From: UMGS973 sp963609975 | Lineage (GTDB): Bacteria > Bacillota > Clostridia > Peptostreptococcales > Anaerovoracaceae | DNA length: 10,910 nt | Direction of reading: 5' to 3' | Assembly (NCBI GenBank): GCA_963609975.1 | Contig: CAVDMD010000077.1 | Coordinates: 1-10,910 of the forward strand | Part shown: positions 4,711 through 10,910 of the stretch, one piece after another | How the letters are laid out: the number at the start of each line of letters is the position of its first letter | Numbering within the stretch: the stretch's first letter is position 1 | Made by a program: the position numbers and the translations under genes | Notes under the pieces: generated by a model | Databases searched by the model: none | Seen by the model: the letters and a program-made list of their open reading frames with translations, nothing else | What the model was told of the DNA's origin: nothing

Positions 4711-4758
4711 TAACCGTTACAAAACCCGGAAAGCCATTTCTCTCCGGGTTTAATATTT
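4711..4758 (-). terminator. Terminator of pckA; cassette copy 2
   Basis: AAACCCGG pairs with CCGGGTTT (about 4722-4752). On the minus strand the stem is followed by TTTTG. It lies about 16 nt beyond the pckA stop codon. The 48-base unit taaccgttacaaaacccgg…tttaatattt matches the cassette at 3879-3926 with differences almost only in the loop. Confidence 0.85.
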
Positions 4759-4773
4759 ACCTTATTCACGTTT

Positions 4774-6465
4774 TTATTTGAGCTGTCCTGCCTGATCAAC
4801 AACTCTCTGAATTGCATCGAGCGCATCCTGAGGAAGCTTGTTGTATCCGCCCTCTGCCGTATCGAGGTTCTTAACATAGTTAAGTCTGTCCTGCATACGA
4901 GCCTGAAGCTGTGATACATAGTCCCTGTCGCTGAGGTCAGGCACGAAACCTTCCCATTCAAAGATTTCGATATCCTCAAACGGTCCCCATTTCTTGAAAT
5001 CCGCCTTACCTTCAACTACAGCCTCAAGAACTCCCAATGTATCTTCTTTCCGGACTTTTTTGCCCATAAATTCGCCTGTGTTGATGATGAAGCAGTCAAC
5101 ATTCTTGTCAGCAACCAGTTTCTTGAACTTCTCATAGTCGTTCACGAGCGGATATGTTCTGAACGGATTTGCATAAGGCTCTACTACAAGAGCGTTAGGG
5201 TCAACGCCTTCTTTTAATCTCTCTGCCGATGATCTCTTGGTTGCAAGTGTAGCTCCCATTACCGATGCAAGTGAAGCTCCCTTTAATCTTACTACCGGCG
5301 GGATTGTAGGGTCTTTCATTATCCAGAATATAGCGTTTACGGGGCTTTCGATCTTGTCAACCCTGTTAGGTGACCACAGTTTTGACTTGATGGCACGACC
5401 GTTGCCGTTTCTGATGTCTTCTGTTACTATTACAACCTTGCCGTCCTCGTCAACTGTTGCCGAGCAGTTCTGTACTGTAAGCAGGTATTTGTTGTCTTCG
5501 CTGTCGCAAGGGTAGTCCGCAGTCTTGTCGAAATAAGTAGGCTCAAGTGCAACCGATGCGCAGGTATCTGTATTGATGATAAATGCGTCATCGTGAAGGA
5601 CTTTGATTGCAGGATATTTGCCGTCGTGCTTGGCATGAGTAAGCGTTGATTTGCCTGATCCCGAAAGTCCGAATACCGCTGCCACATATTTGGAGCCGTC
5701 GTCCAATGTGTATTCTTTTTGTCCGCCATGGCATGATGCGTAGCCGTTTCTGTTGGCTATTGCCCATGCAAGAGTAAGAGTGCCTTTTTTGTGTTCGCCA
5801 AAGTATCTCATACCGAGTATTGCGGCGCAGTTTGTCTCTGTGTTGAAATAGCACAGGCATTTAGGATCGCATACATCCGGCTGATCCGGGCAGCCCTTCC
5901 ACTGAGGGTCTGAGAATATATATACATCGGCTTCCCTGCCGTCGCCTACGGGAACCGAATCCCTGAACATCTTGGTATAGTACTCGGACATATACTGGAA
6001 GTTCAGCATCCACGAATAAAGCAGGTTTTCTTCGCCTTCAGGGATAAGCAGATGAGCTTTAACCATAAACTCAGGGTCAAGACCTATAACAACCTCTGCA
6101 TGATAGAGGTTTTTCCATCTTGTATCATATACGGCATCCATAATAATCTTGTCCAGCTTCTCTGTGTTGGTGCCTTCTTTACCTGTGATTCTTCTTGCAG
6201 GAGCATATCTTCCCGTAATTGAACCGTCATTGAACAAAAGAACCTTTGCATCAGGGTCAAGACCGAATTCTTCACCTCTGTATACAGGCATATCCGTAAC
6301 TATAGTGCCCGGTGAGTTCTTCGCAAGCTTGTATGCTTCTTTTAGAGTTGTTACCTTGGTAACGTTGTTTCCATAAAACGGTGCTTCTATTATGGAACGT
6401 GTCTTTGAAAATCCAGGCTTTCCAGGGCCTATTTCACTTCTCTTATAATGTGACTTTGTTGACAT
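4774..6465 (-). CDS. pckA: Phosphoenolpyruvate carboxykinase (ATP)
   Basis: Cytoplasmic enzyme converting oxaloacetate and ATP to PEP, CO2 and ADP. In anaerobes it often runs in the CO2-fixing direction. Length is 563 residues. Recognisable parts are GRYAPARR (85-92), the substrate-loop region MRYFGEHKKGT (219-229), the P-loop GLSGSGKST (266-274), the metal-binding kinase-2 motif VLHDDAF (289-295) and EDIRNGNGR (349-357). The usual GRSPKDK of Enterobacteria is replaced by GRYAPARR, which marks a divergent clostridial branch. The ATG is preceded by AAGGAGG at 7 nt. It is a single-gene unit with its own extended -10 promoter and a terminator; an inverted repeat overlaps the promoter and leader, so transcriptional control is likely. 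Confidence 0.95.
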   Translation of the reverse strand: MSTKSHYKRSEIGPGKPGFSKTRSIIEAPFYGNNVTKVTTLKEAYKLAKNSPGTIVTDMPVYRGEEFGLDPDAKVLLFNDGSITGRYAPARRITGKEGTNTEKLDKIIMDAVYDTRWKNLYHAEVVIGLDPEFMVKAHLLIPEGEENLLYSWMLNFQYMSEYYTKMFRDSVPVGDGREADVYIFSDPQWKGCPDQPDVCDPKCLCYFNTETNCAAILGMRYFGEHKKGTLTLAWAIANRNGYASCHGGQKEYTLDDGSKYVAAVFGLSGSGKSTLTHAKHDGKYPAIKVLHDDAFIINTDTCASVALEPTYFDKTADYPCDSEDNKYLLTVQNCSATVDEDGKVVIVTEDIRNGNGRAIKSKLWSPNRVDKIESPVNAIFWIMKDPTIPPVVRLKGASLASVMGATLATKRSSAERLKEGVDPNALVVEPYANPFRTYPLVNDYEKFKKLVADKNVDCFIINTGEFMGKKVRKEDTLGVLEAVVEGKADFKKWGPFEDIEIFEWEGFVPDLSDRDYVSQLQARMQDRLNYVKNLDTAEGGYNKLPQDALDAIQRVVDQAGQLK

Positions 6466-6516
6466 CAGTCTGCCTCCTTATAACTAAATGAAGTTATTAT
6501 GCTTCAAGAATAAAAT

Positions 6517-6549
6517 AATAGCCTGACCGGTTACCCAATCAAGGCTATT
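6517..6549 (-). terminator. Long hairpin between prmC and pckA, overlapping the pckA -10
   Basis: AATAGCC (complement of 6543-6549) pairs with GGCTATT (complement of 6517-6523), and inside it TGATTGG pairs with CCGGTCA around GTAA. This gives about 14 base pairs followed by ATTTTATT on the minus strand. It can end readthrough from the rho–DUF1385–prmC operon. Because it overlaps the pckA -10 and start point, it could also act as an operator or a leader hairpin. Confidence 0.6.
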
Positions 6550-6575
6550 ATATCACTATTCATTTGACATTGAAA
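6547..6575 (-). promoter_or_regulatory. Promoter of pckA
   Basis: Minus strand: TGATATAAT, an extended -10 with perfect TATAAT (complement of 6547-6552), and a weak -35 TTTCAA (complement of 6570-6575) at 17 bases. The start point would fall inside the inverted repeat at 6517-6549, leaving a leader of about 75 nt before the ATG. Confidence 0.65.
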
Positions 6576-6611
6576 CATCTAAATTGAAAAAAGTATTTCC
6601 CGCAAAGGCCC

Positions 6612-7529
6612 CTATTTCATCAGTGCGCACACGACTCTGCTGTTGCCGCCGTAATCCCTTACAATCTCTGTCTTTGCAAAGGCTTCAGTCTCCTCAAGCA
6701 TTGCGCTTATCTGCTCCGCCTGATTGTATCCTATCTCAAGCATCAGTATGCCTTTTTTGTCAAGAAATCCGGGAGCCTGCGATATGATTGTCCTGTAAAA
6801 ATCAAGTCCGTCAGCTCCGCCGTCAAGGGCAAGCAGAGGTTCATGCTCTCTTACCTCTCTTTGCAGAGTCGGTATAATGCTGCTTTCGATATACGGCGGG
6901 TTTGAAATTATCATGTCGAATTTTGCTTTTTTGCCCAGAGCCTCAAACATATCTCCTGCGGCAAAGTCTACTTTTTTCCCGGTTCCCGCAGCCGCAGAGT
7001 TTTCTTTTGCAACGGCAAGAGCCGCCTCACTTATATCGGTGCAGAGCACTTTTTTGACATTGGGACACAGCTTTGCCATCGAAATTCCTATGGCTCCGCT
7101 GCCGCAGCACAGGTCTAAAATCCTCCAGTTTTTTCTTGCGGCCACAGCTTCATATATATGCGGACTTTCGGGGTCAGCTGTTTTTCTGGTGGTTTTGCTC
7201 TCAACTATCAGGCGTGCGTTTTCGACCAGTCTTTCGGTGTCCTGCCTTGGTATCAGCACGTTTTCGCTGACTCTGAAATCGATGCCCATAAAATTCTGCA
7301 CCCCTGTTATGTACTGCAGCGGTTCCCCGAGAGTTCTTCTGTGAACTATATCAAGATAGCGGTCACACCATGTATCATCTATATCGTCCGACCATTTCAT
7401 AAACATCTGTGAACGGTCAAGATTAAAGGCAAATTCCATAAGCGCTCTGGCATCATGGGCATAGTCCGGCACTCCGGCCTGCTCCAGCTGGTTTTCTCCC
7501 ATTGCCAGCAAATCTTTCAGTCTTAGCAT
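6612..7529 (-). CDS. prmC: Peptide-chain release factor glutamine methyltransferase
   Basis: Methylates the GGQ glutamine of release factors RF1/RF2 using S-adenosylmethionine, making termination of translation efficient. Length is 305 residues. There is an N-terminal helical domain (1-75), then the SAM-binding loop DLCCGSGAIG (139-148), the acidic end of strand 2 (CTDIS, 163-167) and the catalytic NPPY motif (210-213). GEPLQYITG (68-76) and IPRQDTERL (93-101) are typical of the family. An extra stretch at about 112-133 (TTRKTADPESPHIYEAVAARK) before the SAM loop is longer than usual and looks like a flexible insertion. The ATG comes 2 nt after the stop codon of the upstream gene, with AGGAG 7 nt before it, so the two are coupled. 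prfA, the usual neighbour, is not in the window. Confidence 0.95.
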   Translation of the reverse strand: MLRLKDLLAMGENQLEQAGVPDYAHDARALMEFAFNLDRSQMFMKWSDDIDDTWCDRYLDIVHRRTLGEPLQYITGVQNFMGIDFRVSENVLIPRQDTERLVENARLIVESKTTRKTADPESPHIYEAVAARKNWRILDLCCGSGAIGISMAKLCPNVKKVLCTDISEAALAVAKENSAAAGTGKKVDFAAGDMFEALGKKAKFDMIISNPPYIESSIIPTLQREVREHEPLLALDGGADGLDFYRTIISQAPGFLDKKGILMLEIGYNQAEQISAMLEETEAFAKTEIVRDYGGNSRVVCALMK

Positions 7530-7531
7530 AA

Positions 7532-8563
7532 TTAAACTCCTGCTTCATTATAAAATTCTTCTGCTGTTTTAATAAATTTTCCGTCTTTGTCTGCTATACC
7601 CTCATATACCGGCGCATCCTCGTCCATTACGGCTTTGACTGCGGCTATTGCAACCTCAAGCTGCTCGTTGTCGGGCTGCGCTGTCGTCAGTTTTTGCAGA
7701 TAAAGTCCCGGCACTGATATTATTTTAATAAACCAGTTGTCGCTTTTGCCTGCCCATTTGAGCACTTCATACGAAATCCCCGCAATAAACGGAATAAGCA
7801 GAAGCCTTGATACTATTCGCAGGGCAAGACTCGGCCAGCCCAGAAACGAAAACACTATGAGGGATATTACAAGTACAAACACCAGAAAACTGGTGCCGCA
7901 TCTTGGGTGAAGCGTATAAAACTCCTGACAGTTTTCGGGAGTCAGTTCTCTGCCGTTTTCAAAGCAGTGAATACATTTGTGCTCCGCTCCGTGATACTGA
8001 AACACCCTGTGTATATCCTTCATTTTTGATATTAGCAGGACATAGATTACAAATATGGCTATACGAAGCAGTCCCTCGGTAAGATTAAGTATTATTTCGT
8101 TTTCGGTAACGGCTGTCATCCAGTTGATAACTGCCGTCGGCCCTATAACAAATATTCCTATCGAAAACACCAGCGATATGATTACCGATACGGCTATGAG
8201 TATATTCCATACAGCTCTCTCTCCGAAATGGTTTTCAAGCCATGTTTCGAAGCGGCCTTTTTCGGCAAGAGCGCCCTCCCCCAGCTTCTCCTCATATTTT
8301 TCGAGTACGTCTGCCGAGTACATAAGCGTTCTGGTACCCTGTACCAGAGAGTTGACAAATACAATCACCCCTCTTACTATGGGGATTCTGGTCCATGCGC
8401 TTTTTTTAGGGTTTTCTTCTGTTTTGATGTGTATATCACCGCTTGGAAGCCTGACTGCAACGGCTGTTTTCTGACCGCCCTTCATCATAATGCCTTCCAT
8501 TACGGCCTGCCCGCCCATCTTTGTGGGATTTGCGTCCTTTACAAATATTTTGCTTAAATCCAT
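7532..8563 (-). CDS. yqhQ: DUF1385 membrane protein (YqhQ-like)
   Basis: A 343-residue integral membrane protein of the DUF1385 family, whose function is not established; the family is regularly found between rho/rpmE and prmC/prfA in Clostridia. Signature parts are GGQAVMEGIMM (18-28), YHGAEHKCIHCFE (190-202) and LHPRCGTSFL (218-227). The conserved His, Glu and Cys residues suggest a metal site, which is inference. Hydrophobic segments lie at about 117-141, 162-180, 226-243 and 246-263, with a cytoplasmic-looking C-terminal tail. The ATG is 7 nt after AGAGGA, a site that overlaps the rho stop codon region, so it is co-translated with rho; its stop is 2 nt before prmC. Confidence 0.93.
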   Translation of the reverse strand: MDLSKIFVKDANPTKMGGQAVMEGIMMKGGQKTAVAVRLPSGDIHIKTEENPKKSAWTRIPIVRGVIVFVNSLVQGTRTLMYSADVLEKYEEKLGEGALAEKGRFETWLENHFGERAVWNILIAVSVIISLVFSIGIFVIGPTAVINWMTAVTENEIILNLTEGLLRIAIFVIYVLLISKMKDIHRVFQYHGAEHKCIHCFENGRELTPENCQEFYTLHPRCGTSFLVFVLVISLIVFSFLGWPSLALRIVSRLLLIPFIAGISYEVLKWAGKSDNWFIKIISVPGLYLQKLTTAQPDNEQLEVAIAAVKAVMDEDAPVYEGIADKDGKFIKTAEEFYNEAGV

Positions 8564-8574
8564 ATGTTTATCCT

Positions 8575-9909
8575 CTACCCCTGTTCAAGATTGATTTTTT
8601 TGATAAGCTGAATAAAATCGCTGTTGGATTTTGTGTGTGCCACATAGTCGATGATGGTTTCAGTAACCTCCTGCACTCCCGCATTAGACAGCGCTCTCCT
8701 CATCTTCCATACTGTTTCAAGCTCCTCCTGACTCATCAGCAGATCCTCACGTCTTGTGCCTGATTTGTTGAGGTTGATTGCAGGGAATATTCTCTTTTCG
8801 GAAAGTTTCCTGTCAAGATGAAGCTCCATATTGCCCGTGCCCTTGAACTCCTCAAATATCATATCGTCCATGCGGCTGCCTGTTTCGACAAGCGCTGTGG
8901 CAAGTATGGTTATGCTGCCGCCTTCTTCCATTTTGCGCGCGGCGCCGAAGAATTTTTTCGGCTTGTGAAGCGCCCCGGGGTCAAGTCCGCCCGAAAGGGT
9001 TCTTCCTGATGCGGGAACCACCAGATTGTATGCTCTTGCAAGCCTTGTGATACTGTCAAGAAGTATTACAACATCTCTGCCGTGCTCTACGAGTCTCTGG
9101 GCTCTTGCAAGCACCATCTCCGCAACCTTCACATGATGCTGCGGCATTTCGTCAAAGGTGGAATATATAACCTCGCCGGAATCGCCAAGCGAGCGCTTCA
9201 TATCCGTAACCTCCTCCGGTCTTTCGTCAACCAGCAGCACTATCATCTCTATTTCGGGATAGCCTTTTTGAATTGCCGTCGCAACTTTTTTGAGAAGCAC
9301 AGTCTTGCCCGCCTTGGGCGGCGCAACTATCAGGCCTCTCTGCCCCTTGCCTATGGGAGCAACCAGATCTATAAGTCTCAGGGATAAATCCCTGCCGTTT
9401 TCAAGAGACAGTCTCTCATACGGAAATATCGGCGTCAGATCATCAAAATCGGGTCTTCTTATTGCGACACCCGGCTCGTCATCATTGACAGTCACCACAT
9501 AAAGCAGCGCTCCGAATCTTTCGCCTTCTCTCGGAGGTCTTGATATACCTCTTATCTTGTCACCTGTCTTGAGATTGAATCGTCTGACCTGCGTAGGCGA
9601 CACATAGACATCCCTGTCACTTGTAAGGAAATTGGAAAATCTGAGAAATCCGAAGCCCTGATCCGACATATCAAGTATGCCCTCAACCTCAAGCCTGCCG
9701 TCATCCTTGTCCGGCACGACAGTCCTGCGGCCTTTTGAGTCTGTGGTTTCCTTTGGCTGTGCGGGCGCTTCCTCTGCAGTCACCTCCACTGCCGCAAGAG
9801 CCTCAACAAGCTGTGCTTTTTTCATGGCATCATATCCATCAATGCCTGAGTTTCTGGCAAGAGTTTTGAGCTCCGCCACTTTTTTTGCTTTTAATTCATT
9901 TACGGTCAT
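8575..9909 (-). CDS. rho: Transcription termination factor Rho
   Basis: Hexameric RNA-dependent ATPase that releases RNA from stalled polymerase. Length is 444 residues. An N-terminal helical Rho_N part (1-40) is followed by a short charged linker. Next is the cold-shock-like RNA-binding domain with GFGFLRF (85-91) and DVYVSPTQVRR (100-110). The RecA-like core has Walker A APPKAGKT (196-203), catalytic DERPEEV (228-234), Walker B VVILLDS (280-286), and the secondary RNA-binding R-loop region GRTLSGGLDPGA (302-313). Residues near the bicyclomycin pocket (PPKAGK, DSITR) look intact. It heads the rho–DUF1385–prmC operon; rpmE, often next to rho in Clostridia, is missing between them. The start is fixed by an in-frame stop just upstream, though the AAAGGA site is unusually far away. 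Confidence 0.97.
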   Translation of the reverse strand: MTVNELKAKKVAELKTLARNSGIDGYDAMKKAQLVEALAAVEVTAEEAPAQPKETTDSKGRRTVVPDKDDGRLEVEGILDMSDQGFGFLRFSNFLTSDRDVYVSPTQVRRFNLKTGDKIRGISRPPREGERFGALLYVVTVNDDEPGVAIRRPDFDDLTPIFPYERLSLENGRDLSLRLIDLVAPIGKGQRGLIVAPPKAGKTVLLKKVATAIQKGYPEIEMIVLLVDERPEEVTDMKRSLGDSGEVIYSTFDEMPQHHVKVAEMVLARAQRLVEHGRDVVILLDSITRLARAYNLVVPASGRTLSGGLDPGALHKPKKFFGAARKMEEGGSITILATALVETGSRMDDMIFEEFKGTGNMELHLDRKLSEKRIFPAINLNKSGTRREDLLMSQEELETVWKMRRALSNAGVQEVTETIIDYVAHTKSNSDFIQLIKKINLEQG

Positions 9910-10025
9910 AGTTATTCACACAAAAATGTGTCCTTTCTGTATATTAATTCTGAATGAAATCCGGGAATTTTACTGAAACAGTCTGAATGAGCCGTGGCTC
10001 ATAAAAGATTAGATACATTAGATTA
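9910..10025 (-). promoter_or_regulatory. Structured rho leader with a remote ribosome binding site
   Basis: Between the -10 and the rho ATG the leader carries a strong hairpin ATGAGCC/GGCTCAT (9987-10002) and a weak ACTG/CAGT one. The only Shine–Dalgarno-like sequence, AAAGGA (complement of 9931-9936), is 21 nt from the ATG. A small hairpin ACACA/TGTGT (9918-9931, loop of four) lies between them. If it folds, only 8 nt remain between stem and ATG. Rho genes are often self-controlled through their leaders; whether this one is, is inference. Confidence 0.45.
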
Positions 10026-10054
10026 ATTATACTCGCAAAAAAAGGATATTGCAA
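10026..10054 (-). promoter_or_regulatory. Promoter of the rho operon
   Basis: Minus strand: TTGCAA (complement of 10049-10054; four of six consensus bases), a 17-base spacer, and perfect TATAAT (complement of 10026-10031). The -35 element lies inside the hairpin of the terminator at 10037-10070. Confidence 0.65.
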
Positions 10055-10070
10055 TAAAAACAATATCCTT
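10037..10070 (-). terminator. Rho-independent terminator upstream of rho
   Basis: A perfect ten-base-pair stem (aaggatattg 10042-10051 with caatatcctt 10061-10070) around a nine-base loop; on the minus strand it is followed by a run of seven Ts (complement of 10037-10043). It ends transcripts coming from the right, either the transposase or the gene that stood there before the insertion. Confidence 0.92.
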
Positions 10071-10072
10071 AA

Positions 10073-10099
10073 CAGGGCAAATGTAGGGCAATCGCAAAG
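10073..10099. mobile_element. Possible terminal end of an ISAs1-family element
   Basis: Directly beyond the terminator the sequence CAGGGCAAATG starts, followed by a second AGGGCAA 11-12 nt further, all within 27 nt of the transposase stop codon. Position and repeated subterminal motif fit an insertion sequence end. The other end is outside the window, so the terminal repeat and target duplication cannot be confirmed. Confidence 0.4.
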
Positions 10100-10910
10100 T
10101 CAATCGGCATCTTCAGCATGGTTTTCATTGGCAACTTCGCCAAAAAGCAGCCTCTCTATTCTGTTTACATCATGTGCATTCGCCATCAGAAACCTGCTCA
10201 TTGGTTTCTTTGACAATTCCCTGTCGTGCTCTTTCACCATCAGACAGAATCTCCTTAATATAGAGCTGTTTGTGGCAGCATTCCCTTTTCCTGCCGTATG
10301 CATATCTTCTCTCAACTGCACATCCAGCAACCGGTGCTGCATCTCTATGTTCCAATGCGCCGCCTTGATTTTCAGCAGGTTTTCCACGCTGATATCTTCA
10401 ACATCCGTTATCAGAATGCTTCTGTTTCGACTGACAGATTCCTTTCCCTTGCGGTTAGCCGTAACTTTTTTATCCATAACTCCTACCCGTGCTATCGTGC
10501 CATATATCCCTTCCGCACCCAGTTCCTCATATATGAATGATGTGTCTTTAATCATTCTCATTTCTGTCGATTCTATCCTGCCATGTTCTTTTTTCAGACA
10601 GCTTGTCCTCTCTAATTCATCCCATTCTCCGTTTTCCTCTGATTCTCTGATTTTTTTCTCTATGCTCCTTAGAAGCCGCAAATTATTCTCTTTAACCGGT
10701 ACAACATATTTCCCGCCGCCTTTTTCAATTGCTCCTATTACGGTTCTGTTGCACCCTATCGCATCTACTGTTACTATTGTATCTTTCAAATTAAATCTGC
10801 CTAAAAACTCCGGAAGAGCAGATATCTCATTCTCTTTTTCTCCTATACGCTCAATCTTAACACCTATTGATTCTCCTTCATACATCGCATTCAGATGATA
10901 AACAGGTTTC
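10100..10910 (-). CDS. ISAs1-family transposase, 5' part beyond the window
   Basis: DDE transposase that cuts and rejoins the ends of its insertion sequence. The reading frame has no stop up to the right edge, so the protein continues past the 261 residues counted from the first ATG (10885); the preceding in-window codons read KPVYHLNA. Family marks are GEKENEISALPEF, the second catalytic Asp in TIVTVDAIGC, and AAHWNIEMQHRLLDVQLRED, with the catalytic Glu in HWNIE. The first Asp would lie outside the window. The visible 3' part is intact, with TGA at 10100-10102. No internal stop is seen, so it could be active, but this cannot be judged without the 5' end. Confidence 0.9.
   Translation of the reverse strand, partial: KPVYHLNAMYEGESIGVKIERIGEKENEISALPEFLGRFNLKDTIVTVDAIGCNRTVIGAIEKGGGKYVVPVKENNLRLLRSIEKKIRESEENGEWDELERTSCLKKEHGRIESTEMRMIKDTSFIYEELGAEGIYGTIARVGVMDKKVTANRKGKESVSRNRSILITDVEDISVENLLKIKAAHWNIEMQHRLLDVQLREDMHTAGKGNAATNSSILRRFCLMVKEHDRELSKKPMSRFLMANAHDVNRIERLLFGEVANENHAEDAD

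Noticed and set aside
10128..10898. Plus-strand 256-codon open frame
   Set aside because: Exact antisense of the transposase; composition rich in S, F, P and L and no start signal.

Overview
The window reads as a piece of a Clostridia (Firmicutes) chromosome. The signs are strong AGGAGG-type ribosome binding sites, TTGACA/TATAAT promoters, a rho–DUF1385–prmC operon, an ATP-type PEP carboxykinase, and a secreted FnIII–NlpC/P60 enzyme with a lysine- and acid-rich style. I cannot fix the family; an Anaerovoracaceae- or Lachnospiraceae-like anaerobe is a guess. Almost every gene lies on the minus strand, so most of the window is transcribed from right to left. The exception is one AAA ATPase gene.

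Layout from left to right. Positions 1-607 hold no credible gene but are dense in inverted repeats. There are two good minus-strand promoters (546-575 and 119-148), a repeated multi-hairpin element (258-413) and a long hairpin (13-50), which suggests non-coding RNA. Next is a secreted FnIII/NlpC-P60 peptidase (654-1581, with its own promoter and terminator), then a 66-aa glycine-rich membrane peptide (1934-2134).

Positions 2320-4715 look like an accessory block. It contains a plus-strand AAA/DUF4143 ATPase preceded by three 33-bp tandem repeats. These repeats also form an in-frame 11-residue peptide repeat in a 42-codon ORF whose start copies the ATPase start. Convergent to it is an AbrB–PIN toxin-antitoxin pair. 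The pair is bracketed by two nearly identical 48-bp terminator cassettes, and a third, looser copy lies at 1888-1917.

The right half is core metabolism and gene expression. pckA (gluconeogenesis or anaplerosis) has an extended -10 promoter overlapped by a long inverted repeat. Upstream of it in transcription order is the tightly packed rho → DUF1385 (YqhQ) → prmC operon, with gaps of 11 nt and 2 nt between stop and start codons. Rho has a structured leader, and its -35 element sits inside the hairpin of the preceding terminator. The right edge is the 3' part of an ISAs1-family transposase that runs off the window.

The strongest candidates for something undescribed are the tandem-repeat/peptide-repeat leader of the ATPase (2306-2541) and the gene-free, hairpin-rich transcription units at 1-575. 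Both were read by eye and need computation to confirm.
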